From Polyangiaceae bacterium (GTDB taxonomy: Bacteria; Myxococcota; Polyangia; Polyangiales; Polyangiaceae), in contig JAICTU010000364.1 in NCBI GenBank assembly GCA_025936205.1, positions 1-9,421 of the forward strand: a DNA stretch of 9,421 nucleotides, in the 5' to 3' direction. The notes under the pieces are model-generated. The model was not told the DNA's origin. It made no database searches and was given only the letters and a program-made list of their open reading frames with translations. The translations under genes were made by a program, and so were the position numbers. Of this stretch, positions 1-6,308 are shown piece by piece; the stretch's first letter is position 1, and every line of letters begins with the position of its first letter.

Positions 1-1220
1 CGCTCGGCTTCTTCCGGCACGGACGCGTCGTACAAGACCAGGGGATGCAGGTTGCCGTCGCCGGCGTGAAACACATTGGCGACGCGCACACCCCAGTGCT
101 CGGCGAGGCGAGTGATCTCGCTCAACACGCGCGCGATCTGCGAGCGGGGGATCACTCCGTCTTGCACGATGTAATTGGGGCTGAGCCGGCCCATGGCGGT
201 GAAGGCGCTTTTGCGGCCGCGCCACATGGCGTCGCGCTCGGCCGCGTCTTTCGGGCGGCGCAGCTCGATCGCGCCGGCTCGGGAGCAGAGCTCGCTCGCG
301 CTCTCAGCGGTGTGCTCGACCTCGCCGAGCGTGCCATCGACGTCCATCAACAGCACCGCGCCGACTTCGGGCCAGGCACCGCCCATCACGCTGCGCACGG
401 CGTCGATCGCCATCTTGTCCATCATCTCGATCGCCGCAGGCAAGATGCCGCTGGCGATGATCAGAGAGACCGCGTTGCCGGCTTCGGTCGTGGAGGGGAA
501 GGTGGCGAGCAGGGTGCGCGTCGTCTCCGGGAAGCGGCAAATCCGCAGCGTGACCTCCGTCACGACACCGAGCGTGCCCTCGCTGCCGACCAGCGCGCCG
601 CGCAAGTCATAGCCCGGTGCGTCGAGCACTGCGCCACCCAGCGTCACGACGCTGCCATCGGCCAGCACCAGCTCCGCCCCGAGCACGTGGTGGGTGGTGA
701 AGCCGTACTTCAAGCAGTGCGCGCCACCCGAGTTTTCCGCAACGTTGCCGCCGATGCTGCAGATCTGCGCCGACGAAGGGTCCGGGGCGGAGTAGTAGCC
801 GTGCGGCGCCAGCCGCTTCGAGATGTCGAGGTTCACGACGCCGGGCTCGACGCGCATGCGCTGATTGTCGAGATCGATGTCGATGATGCGCCGCATGCGC
901 GACAGACCGAGCAACAGGCACCCCTCGACGGGCAGCGCGCCGCCCGAAAGCCCCGTGCCCGAGCCGCGCGGCACGATGGGCAGGCCGACGGAGTACGCCA
1001 GCTTCACTACCTGAACCACTTCATCGCGGCTCTTCGGCAAAACCACGAGACCCGGCCGGGCTCGCAGATGCGGTAATGCGTCGCACTCGTAGGCGACCAG
1101 CTGGTCGGCTTCAAAGATGCAATTTTCCGCCCCGACGATGTCTTGAAAGCGCGCCACGAGCTCGCGTGCCAGCGCCTGCGGTAATAATTGCGAGACCCGA
1201 GGAGCAACAGAGGCGGCCAA
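1..1220 (-). CDS. glcD: Glycolate oxidase subunit GlcD, FAD-linked (3' end outside window)
   Basis: FAD-binding catalytic subunit of glycolate oxidase, which oxidises glycolate (or D-2-hydroxy acids) to glyoxylate and passes electrons on through GlcE/GlcF at the membrane. The minus strand is open for 406 codons and runs off the left edge; the family is about 490-500 residues, so roughly the last 90 are missing. Visible: the PP-loop FAD motif PRGSGTGLSGG (residues 84-94), SIGGNVAENSGG (155-166), the VGSEGTLGVVTEVTL stretch, and FHAGDGNLHP near the C-terminal end. Similarity to E. coli GlcD as I remember it is strong throughout, including YECD near residue 44. The frame has a TGA shortly upstream and no ATG before the conserved region; TTG at 1220 gives a family-like N-terminus but has no clear ribosome binding site, so the start is uncertain. 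glcE/glcF would be expected further left. A related D-lactate dehydrogenase is the main alternative. Confidence 0.93.
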   Translation of the reverse strand, partial: MAASVAPRVSQLLPQALARELVARFQDIVGAENCIFEADQLVAYECDALPHLRARPGLVVLPKSRDEVVQVVKLAYSVGLPIVPRGSGTGLSGGALPVEGCLLLGLSRMRRIIDIDLDNQRMRVEPGVVNLDISKRLAPHGYYSAPDPSSAQICSIGGNVAENSGGAHCLKYGFTTHHVLGAELVLADGSVVTLGGAVLDAPGYDLRGALVGSEGTLGVVTEVTLRICRFPETTRTLLATFPSTTEAGNAVSLIIASGILPAAIEMMDKMAIDAVRSVMGGAWPEVGAVLLMDVDGTLGEVEHTAESASELCSRAGAIELRRPKDAAERDAMWRGRKSAFTAMGRLSPNYIVQDGVIPRSQIARVLSEITRLAEHWGVRVANVFHAGDGNLHPLVLYDASVPEEAE

Positions 1221-1302
1221 CGACGGGCAGGCTAACGCGTGCGGGCGCGTTTGTCAGCGGGGCGAATGAAGAGAGCGCGCGAAGGGCATGGGATCGAACA
1301 GA

Positions 1303-2517
1303 TCACCGAGGCCCGAGCTGCGCCGTGACAGCGGACAATGCCTGTTCCAGCGCAGTAACGGTAGGGGCGCTGCCTTGCGCCAGCCGCGCGTTGCCGCCGC
1401 CGCGGCCGCCGGCTGCCGTGAGCGCGCCGCGCAGCAACACGGAAGCATCGACCGTGGAGTCCTCCGCGCTGGCAATCAAGAGGGAGGGGGGCTGCTCGAG
1501 CGCCGCGATGAACACCGCGCGGGGCAGCGCCGCATACTGCTGGGCGAGGCCTCGCAGCTCTTGCAACCCTCCGCTTTGCCGGCGTTCGACCATCCACACG
1601 CGCTCTGCTCCGGGAGAGCGCGCGAGCGCCGCTGCATACAGCTCGCGAGCCCGGTATTCGTCGAGCTGCTGCTGAAGCTCGCGCTCCCGCTTCAACGCCT
1701 GCTGCAGTTCGCCGGCGCGCGCCTCGAGCAGCGCGGGCAGCTCGTCGATACCAGTCGAGAACAGCGCGCTGGAGCGTGACAGGACCTCGTAGTCGGCCCG
1801 AGCCCGGCGCGTCGCGCGCCCCCCGCACACGAACTCGACCCGCACACTCTTGCGGACCCGGTCGAGCTTGCGCAGCAGCACAGGCCCGATTTCGCCCGTG
1901 CGACGCACGTGGGTGCCGCCGCAAGCGCTGCGATCGATACCCGAGATGCTCACGATGCGCAGCGCTCCGCTGCGCGCGCTGGCCTTGCGCAGGCCGGTGA
2001 CGGCATTGGCGTCTTCGACCGAGACCGCGAGCTCGCGGTTCTCGAACACCAGGGCATTGGCGCGCTCCTCCACCGAGCGCAACTGCTCTGGCGTCAAGGC
2101 CGCGGCGTCCAGATCGAGAGTGCTCGTCTCTTCGCCGAAGTGCACGCTCAGCGTGGCGCTAGCGGTCAGCTCCTGGAACACGGCGGAGAGCAGGTGCTGG
2201 CCGCTGTGCTGCTGCATGTGATCGAAGCGGCGCGCCCAGTCCACGGAGCCCGCGAGGTGTATCCCATTGGGCAGGTCTGCGGGCGCCTCGGAGAGCACGT
2301 GCGCGATGCGCTCGCCTTCATCCACGACGTCGACCACGTGCAGCGCGAGCGGCGAGCCCTCGGGCTGCAGATGGCCGAGATCGAACTGCTGCCCGCCGGA
2401 GGTCGGATAGAAGGCGGTGCGATCCAGGTACAGCCGGCGACCGGAGTCATCGCGCCCGAGCAGCGTGGCGTCGAACCGCGTCAGGTAAGAGTCCCCGTAA
2501 TACAGGCGCTCGGTCAT
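1303..2517 (-). CDS. alaX: Alanyl-tRNA editing protein AlaX with DHHA1 domain
   Basis: Free-standing editing enzyme that hydrolyses mischarged Ser- or Gly-tRNA(Ala) in the cytoplasm, related to the editing half of alanyl-tRNA synthetase. The 404-residue protein has, in order: an N-terminal beta-barrel-like segment with the AYPTSGGQ-type signature (here AFYPTSGGQQFD), the zinc motif HSGQH (104-108), the second zinc motif CGGTH (199-203), a Glu/Gln/Arg-rich probable coiled coil (about 263-298), and a C-terminal DHHA1-like region with glycine-rich GGRGGGNARLAQG (370-382). This is the long AlaX type; no aminoacylation domain is present. I chose ATG 2517 because MTERLYYGDSYL is the usual family start and GGAGG lies 9 nt upstream. 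A TTG at 2553, also with GGAGG (7 nt spacing), would add 12 basic residues. glcD starts 82 bp downstream on the same strand, so co-transcription is possible but has no functional logic. Confidence 0.92.
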   Translation of the reverse strand: MTERLYYGDSYLTRFDATLLGRDDSGRRLYLDRTAFYPTSGGQQFDLGHLQPEGSPLALHVVDVVDEGERIAHVLSEAPADLPNGIHLAGSVDWARRFDHMQQHSGQHLLSAVFQELTASATLSVHFGEETSTLDLDAAALTPEQLRSVEERANALVFENRELAVSVEDANAVTGLRKASARSGALRIVSISGIDRSACGGTHVRRTGEIGPVLLRKLDRVRKSVRVEFVCGGRATRRARADYEVLSRSSALFSTGIDELPALLEARAGELQQALKRERELQQQLDEYRARELYAAALARSPGAERVWMVERRQSGGLQELRGLAQQYAALPRAVFIAALEQPPSLLIASAEDSTVDASVLLRGALTAAGGRGGGNARLAQGSAPTVTALEQALSAVTAQLGPR

Positions 2518-2526
2518 GGCGCCGAG

Positions 2527-2531
2527 CCTCC
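2527..2531 (-). promoter_or_regulatory. Ribosome binding site favouring the alaX start at 2517
   Basis: On the minus strand GGAGG lies 9 nt before ATG 2517. A second GGAGG at 2561-2565 lies 7 nt before the in-frame TTG at 2553. Two usable start sites are therefore possible, but family similarity begins at the ATG. Confidence 0.55.
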
Positions 2532-2572
2532 GACGGCGCTTCTCCCGGGTCAAGGGCAGCCCTCCAAAGCCC

Positions 2573-2604
2573 TTGCAGATTGCAATTCAGATGTTAATCT
2601 GCAA
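2573..2604. repeat. Perfect 9-bp inverted repeat, candidate operator of the ATPase gene
   Basis: TTGCAGATT (2573-2581) and its exact reverse complement AATCTGCAA (2596-2604) are separated by 14 bases. The right arm ends 2 bases before the GTG start of the ATPase gene. An additional TTGCAATT (2580-2587) partly repeats the left arm. The stretch is clearly more AT-rich than its surroundings. It sits between two divergent genes, so a bound protein could affect both. GTTAAT at 2593-2598 could serve as a -10 element; transcription would then start at about the GTG, giving a nearly leaderless message, which fits the lack of a Shine-Dalgarno sequence. The repeat is seen; binding and promoter roles are inferred. 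Confidence 0.55.
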
Positions 2605-2606
2605 AT

Positions 2607-3761
2607 GTGCAGGCTCGCCTTGCTCGACGCATGGTCCAGCGGAGGCTGACGCAGTTTCCAGCCGTCGCCCTGGTCGGTCCCCGACAGTGCGGAAAGACCA
2701 CGCTTGCCCGCGGTCTCGGTGGGGTCTACTTCGATCTCGAACAAGGGCCTGATCGGCTCCGGCTCGACCTGGAGTGGCCTGCTCTCGTCCAAGGCCGGCA
2801 GCTGGTCATCCTGGACGAGGCCCAGGCGTGGCCGGAGGTCTTCAACCGCTTGCGCGGAGCAATCGACGCGGAGCGCCGGCGCAATGGCCGCTTCTTGCTG
2901 CTCGGATCTGTGGCGCCGACTCTGATGACGCAGGTTGCGGAGTCCCTGGCAGGCCGGCTCTCGCTCGCGGAGCTGACACCGTTCGTCGCGACGGAACTTT
3001 CGGCCACGGCAAAGCTCGATGAGCTCTGGTTATGCGGCGGCTACCCTGATGGCGGTGTGCTTGGTGAGCCGCGCTTTCCGCAATGGCAAAGGGACTACCT
3101 GCAGCTGCTCATGCAGCGCGACTTACCAAACTGGGGCCTGCCCGCGCGCCCGCATGTCACTGAGCGCCTGGCACGCATGCTGGCAGCGGTGCACGGTCAG
3201 CTCTGGAATGCTTCGCGCGTGGGGCAAAGCCTCGGTCTGAACTATCAAACCGTGAACTCCTATCTCGACTATCTGGATGGAGCATTTCTCGTACGGCGCT
3301 TGCCGCCCTTCCACGGAAACTCGAAGAAGCGGCTGGTCAAGGCTCCGAAGGTGTACTGGCGCGACAGCGGGTTGCTCCATGCTCTGATGAACGTTCCCGA
3401 TCGCGAGGCACTCCTGGTCCAGCCGTGGGTGGGGGCGAGCTGGGAGGGTTTCGTGATCGAGCAGCTGCTGAATACCCTGTCTGCGGCGGGCCAATACGTC
3501 GAAGCGTTCCATCTGCGCACGAGCGACCAGTATGAGATCGACCTTGTTCTGGACCTGCCACGCGAACGATGGGCCATTGAAGTGAAGCTGACGACTCAGC
3601 CCAGCTCCAGTGACGTGATGCGATTGGAAAAAGCGGCTGATCTGGTCAGCGCCGACCGACGACTGCTCGTGTCTCAGGTTACCACCAGCGTTCAGGGAGA
3701 GCGGACCGCATCTTGCAATCTGCCCTGGCTTCTGGAGCAGGCGATCCGTGCGACGAGCTAG
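2607..3761 (+). CDS. AAA_14 ATPase with C-terminal DUF4143 domain
   Basis: P-loop ATPase of the AAA_14/DUF4143 family, which is common in bacteria and archaea and has no settled function. The 384-residue length is normal for the family. Visible: Walker A GPRQCGKTT (24-32), Walker B ILDEAQ (68-73), a sensor-like strand FLLLGS followed by an SLAGR segment, a winged-helix-like stretch (about 205-235, VGQSLGLNYQTVNSYLDYL), and in the DUF4143 part D312 with E325-V-K327 (EIDLVL ... WAIEVK), the D-ExK spacing of a PD-(D/E)XK nuclease-like fold. The GTG at 2607 gives a typical N-terminus; no Shine-Dalgarno precedes it, and ATG 2631 is the alternative. The upstream inverted repeat suggests self-regulation. 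Genes of this family are often scattered and possibly mobile; nothing next to it marks a partner. No frameshift or missing motif is seen, so it looks intact. Confidence 0.9.
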   Translation: MQARLARRMVQRRLTQFPAVALVGPRQCGKTTLARGLGGVYFDLEQGPDRLRLDLEWPALVQGRQLVILDEAQAWPEVFNRLRGAIDAERRRNGRFLLLGSVAPTLMTQVAESLAGRLSLAELTPFVATELSATAKLDELWLCGGYPDGGVLGEPRFPQWQRDYLQLLMQRDLPNWGLPARPHVTERLARMLAAVHGQLWNASRVGQSLGLNYQTVNSYLDYLDGAFLVRRLPPFHGNSKKRLVKAPKVYWRDSGLLHALMNVPDREALLVQPWVGASWEGFVIEQLLNTLSAAGQYVEAFHLRTSDQYEIDLVLDLPRERWAIEVKLTTQPSSSDVMRLEKAADLVSADRRLLVSQVTTSVQGERTASCNLPWLLEQAIRATS

Positions 3762-4552
3762 CGGCGGATGAGTCGCTTGGCGGCCTGGCGCACCTGCAGG
3801 CGCACGCCCGAGTTCTCGGACAGATGGCTGAGATCGTTCTGCGACAGCGAGCGCAGCACGCGCTCCAGATGCAAACCCATGACGCGCGGGTTCTGCAGCA
3901 GCGCATTGCGGATACCGGGATCGGCGAGCCAGCCCGCATTGGACACCATCAGATTGACGAGGTTCGTCGGCAGATTGCCGCTCTTGGCCATGCGACACAC
4001 CTCGCGCGTGGTGATGGCAGGGTTCTGCAGCAGACCCTCCCAGACCGAGCCGCCGAAGCGCCGCTCGAGGGCCACGCGCTCCGGCATGTTGCCCTGGCGC
4101 GCCATCGTATCGCGGTCGGCCAGGCTCAAGTTGCGCACGCGATCGTGCAGATTGCGATCGGCGGGTGTCAGCTCCGACTCCGGAGCTCCTTCCCGGGTCG
4201 CCGCGGCCAGCTCCTCCAGGGGCGCTTGCCGCGGGCGCGTGCCAGAGAGTGCGCGCGGCGGCTCCGTCGCGGAGGCGACGAACGCCCGCAAGCTATCGCG
4301 AGCCTCGGCGTTGAAGTTCACCAGCTCGAGCCCGACCCCCTGCGCGTCGGGGTTGTCGCTGATCCACACGGCTTCCGCCTGCAGCTCGATCGTGCCCCCA
4401 CCGGCGGGGTGCTCGATGTGCAGCGTGCAGGGCGCGCGCTGAGGAAGCCCGGAGGCTCCGGGTACGAAGGCCCGACCTTTGCGCAAATTGGACTCGAAAT
4501 CCTGCTCGAGCTCTTCGGCGCGCGCGTAGCGCAGTGTCAGTTCCGCTCCCAT
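3758..4552 (-). CDS. PilZ-like domain protein with C-terminal helical NP repeats
   Basis: Probable regulatory protein of 264 residues. Residues 1-90 look like a PilZ-type beta barrel: an N-terminal YARAEELEQDF segment, SNLRKGRAFVPG (21-32), then paired strands ending in GVGLELVNF (72-80). The classical c-di-GMP motifs RxxxR and D/NxSxxG are not clearly present, so this resembles the divergent PilZ forms numerous in Myxococcota and may not bind c-di-GMP. A linker rich in Pro/Glu/Ala (about 95-130) leads to an all-helical region (135-264) with spaced NP elements, LLQNPAITTREV (174-185) and LLQNPRVMGLHL (218-229), 44 residues apart, resembling HEAT/LRV-like helical repeats used for protein contacts. 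ATG 4552 was chosen because GAGGT lies 8 nt upstream and the domain begins there; the frame stays open to 4894. It is divergent from the PASTA gene and convergent with the ATPase gene. Confidence 0.72.
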   Translation of the reverse strand: MGAELTLRYARAEELEQDFESNLRKGRAFVPGASGLPQRAPCTLHIEHPAGGGTIELQAEAVWISDNPDAQGVGLELVNFNAEARDSLRAFVASATEPPRALSGTRPRQAPLEELAAATREGAPESELTPADRNLHDRVRNLSLADRDTMARQGNMPERVALERRFGGSVWEGLLQNPAITTREVCRMAKSGNLPTNLVNLMVSNAGWLADPGIRNALLQNPRVMGLHLERVLRSLSQNDLSHLSENSGVRLQVRQAAKRLIRR

Positions 4553-4808
4553 CTTGGAATACCTCGTGACCCCCGGGACTGCGTTGAAATACGCTTGGCG
4601 AAAAAGATCGCGCCCCGGCGGCCCCCAGCAGTTAAGACGGCTGATCGTGACGACCATTGACTCGAATCGCCGTCGAAACTGGGGCGCGCGGCGCGAGTCC
4701 GGCGTTGGTACGGGGCGAGATGGATCCACCCCCGCGGTGAAATGCCACGACGTTCGCGAGTGGTTCATTTTCCGACCCGTGCGTCGTTGAAACGTGGAGA
4801 CGGCCCAG
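4553..4808. promoter_or_regulatory. Divergent intergenic region between PilZ-like and PASTA genes
   Basis: These 256 bases must hold the start signals of both divergent genes. I see ribosome binding sites at each end (GAGGT on the minus strand at 4561-4565, GGAG on the plus strand at 4796-4799), but no convincing -35/-10 pair and no operator-like repeat. Confidence 0.45.
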
Positions 4809-5540
4809 ATGCCACATGGACGCGACGGTATGCACGGCTCATCGGTAATCCTCGTCAGCCTGTTCACTTCGGTGCTCACCACGACGGGGGCCACCTATCT
4901 CATTCAGCGTTACCAGGTATTCCCCCAGGAAACGCCGCCGCGCTCGACCCCTGCGCCGTCGCTGCTCGGATTGACCGAGGCAGACGCGCGCGCCAATGCG
5001 AGCGCGCTGCAATTGGCCTTGTTGGTGGAAGGGCGCGAGCCCACCGCCGGCGCTCCTGCAGGCACCGTCGTGCGCCAGTCCATCGCGCCGGGGCAGCCGG
5101 TACCGGAAGGCGCTGGCGTTGGTGTCGTCTTCGCGGCGAGCCTACCGACGGTGCCCAAAGTCACCGAGCTGTCGCTGGCAGAGGCCACGGACAAGCTGAC
5201 GCGAGCCGGTTACAAGATTTTGCAGGGGGAAACCGTGGCGCACCCGGCACTGAAGCAGGGTAGCGTAGTCAGCCAGTTCCCAGCAGCGGACGCCGAGCTC
5301 CCGTCCGGTAACCCCGTCACTCTGCATCTTTCCAGCGGCCCCGCGGAGGTCCAAGCACCGAAGCTGCTGGGCTTGGGACTGACGGAGGCGAAGGACAAGC
5401 TCGCGGAGCTGGGGCTGGGAATGAAGATCCGCTGGGTATCGCGCGCGGAAACAATCGAAAATCACGTGCTCACGCAGAAGCCGAGCGCGGGGCAGACGAT
5501 GAAGCCGAAGGCGGTGGTTGAGGTGGTGATCAATCGGTGA
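4809..5540 (+). CDS. Membrane-anchored protein with three PASTA repeats
   Basis: A 243-residue protein with one N-terminal transmembrane segment (about 11-31, SSVILVSLFTSVLTTTGATY), a short Pro-rich linker (about 40-50), and three consecutive PASTA-like repeats at about 50-111, 112-177 and 181-243. Each shows the pattern P-x-L/V-x-G/E-L-x-x-x-E-A-x-x-x-L, then a QxPxxG-type turn: SIAPGQPVPEG, SQFPAADAELPSG, TQKPSAGQTMKPK. PASTA repeats of Ser/Thr kinases and penicillin-binding proteins are thought to bind peptidoglycan fragments or lipid II; here no kinase or transpeptidase domain is attached, so a cell-wall-sensing or scaffold role is only an inference. ATG 4809 has GGAG 9 nt upstream; ATG 4830 would give a shorter start just before the membrane segment, and GTG 4794 a slightly longer one. 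The helix followed by extracytoplasmic repeats fits a periplasmic location. Confidence 0.85.
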   Translation: MPHGRDGMHGSSVILVSLFTSVLTTTGATYLIQRYQVFPQETPPRSTPAPSLLGLTEADARANASALQLALLVEGREPTAGAPAGTVVRQSIAPGQPVPEGAGVGVVFAASLPTVPKVTELSLAEATDKLTRAGYKILQGETVAHPALKQGSVVSQFPAADAELPSGNPVTLHLSSGPAEVQAPKLLGLGLTEAKDKLAELGLGMKIRWVSRAETIENHVLTQKPSAGQTMKPKAVVEVVINR

Positions 5541-6308
5541 GGGGCGCGGAGCCGCTGTCGTTTGCACCAAGGAATCACCCCTTCGGGTGACCACGTTTCG
5601 TGATCGATGAGAAGGAGCGCCCGTCGGGTGCCTTGCGCGTCACCTTCTTGGGTGAGCGCGAGTCGAGGTGCCTTCGAGCGTGAGCCGAGGCAAGACACGT
5701 GTGTTGGGGCGCAGTGACAGCTCGGCGTCTCGAACTCTGGTGGAGAAGAGCGAATTGCTCGCCGTCACTGATCGGCGCTGGTCATCGCAAATAGGCCAGT
5801 ACTGCCGCGGCTCTTACCGGGGTTTGCTCGAGAAGAGATGGCTGGCAGCGATGGGGTCGTCCGACGATCTGCAGCGCACGTTGACCGTTGCATCGCGCGC
5901 ATCATCATTCTTGTTGGCGCGTGCTTCCATCGAAAGTCTATCGATCGGCATTGACCGACGAACGCATGGTGGAACAGACGTTGCCATGGATTGCTGTGGC
6001 CCAAGTGTTTCATCTTCGCGTATCACCCAGCGGGTGCGTTGCACGACCTGGGGCGATTTTGGTATGCAGGCATCCAATTGGCTCGAAGCGGATCTTCATG
6101 ATCACCGCTCGAGCATGCGTACCGACCTGCATGGGAAGGTAGCGCGCTCTAGTGAGTTGCCGACGCGTCGCGCAAAAGGCCTGTAAAATGGCAAGTTGCG
6201 CGTAAGTTCTGGAGCGCTGTTACTGATCCACCTGGCGTGCGCGGAGGGCCTCTAAATGCAGTGGCACGCGACACCTGAGCCCAAGCGTCAAGGGAAGAGG
6301 AGGATACG
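5541..6308. other. Long intergenic region without a convincing gene
   Basis: About 770 bases lie between the PASTA gene and the PilZ-acyltransferase gene. The left part holds the hairpin cluster at 5575-5659. The rest has open frames on both strands, the longest being 172 codons on the plus strand (5668-6186). Its product is Ser/Arg/Cys-rich with no motif I recognise, and its third codon positions lack the GC bias seen in the neighbouring genes, so I regard it as non-coding. A weak -10-like TAAAAT occurs at 6184-6189 without a properly spaced -35. AGGAGG at 6298-6303 is the ribosome binding site of the next gene. A small RNA, a long 5' leader or decayed sequence could be hidden here. Confidence 0.5.
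5575..5659. repeat. Cluster of three short CACC/GGTG hairpins
   Basis: Three inverted repeats follow one another: TCACCC-CTTC-GGGTGA (5575-5590); GCGCCC-GTC-GGGTGC with one G-T pair (5617-5631); and GCGC(g)TCACC-TTCTTG-GGTGAGCGC (5635-5659), nine pairs with one bulged base. A weaker relative, CACCC-AGC-GGGTG, lies at 6024-6036. None is followed by a T-run, so they are not textbook terminators, although the first begins 35 bases after the PASTA stop codon. The recurring arm sequence suggests REP-like elements or a structured RNA. Confidence 0.5.

Noticed and set aside
45..1076. Plus-strand open frame of 343 codons
   Set aside because: It is the antisense shadow of glcD; the product is His/Arg/Ala-rich with no family features, while the opposite strand encodes clear GlcD motifs.
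1232..1924. Minus-strand open frame of 230 codons
   Set aside because: It lies in another frame of alaX and has an Arg/Ala-rich composition typical of GC-rich shadow frames.
4553..4894. N-terminal extension of the PilZ-like gene
   Set aside because: The frame stays open, but its product has no domain-like pattern, and GAGGT precedes ATG 4552.
5575..5590. Hairpin as rho-independent terminator of the PASTA gene
   Set aside because: The stem has only 6 pairs and no T-run follows it.
5590..5680. Short in-frame peptide beginning at GTG in the hairpin cluster
   Set aside because: It is about 27 codons long without a ribosome binding site; the hairpin structure explains the pattern better.
5668..6186. 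Plus-strand open frame of 172 codons in the gap
   Set aside because: It shows no motif, a Ser/Arg/Cys-rich product, no ribosome binding site and poor third-position GC bias. It could be a remnant but cannot be supported as a gene.
6262..6278. TGGCACG resembling the -24 element of a sigma-54 promoter
   Set aside because: The expected TTGC-type -12 element at the right spacing is absent (ACCTG instead).
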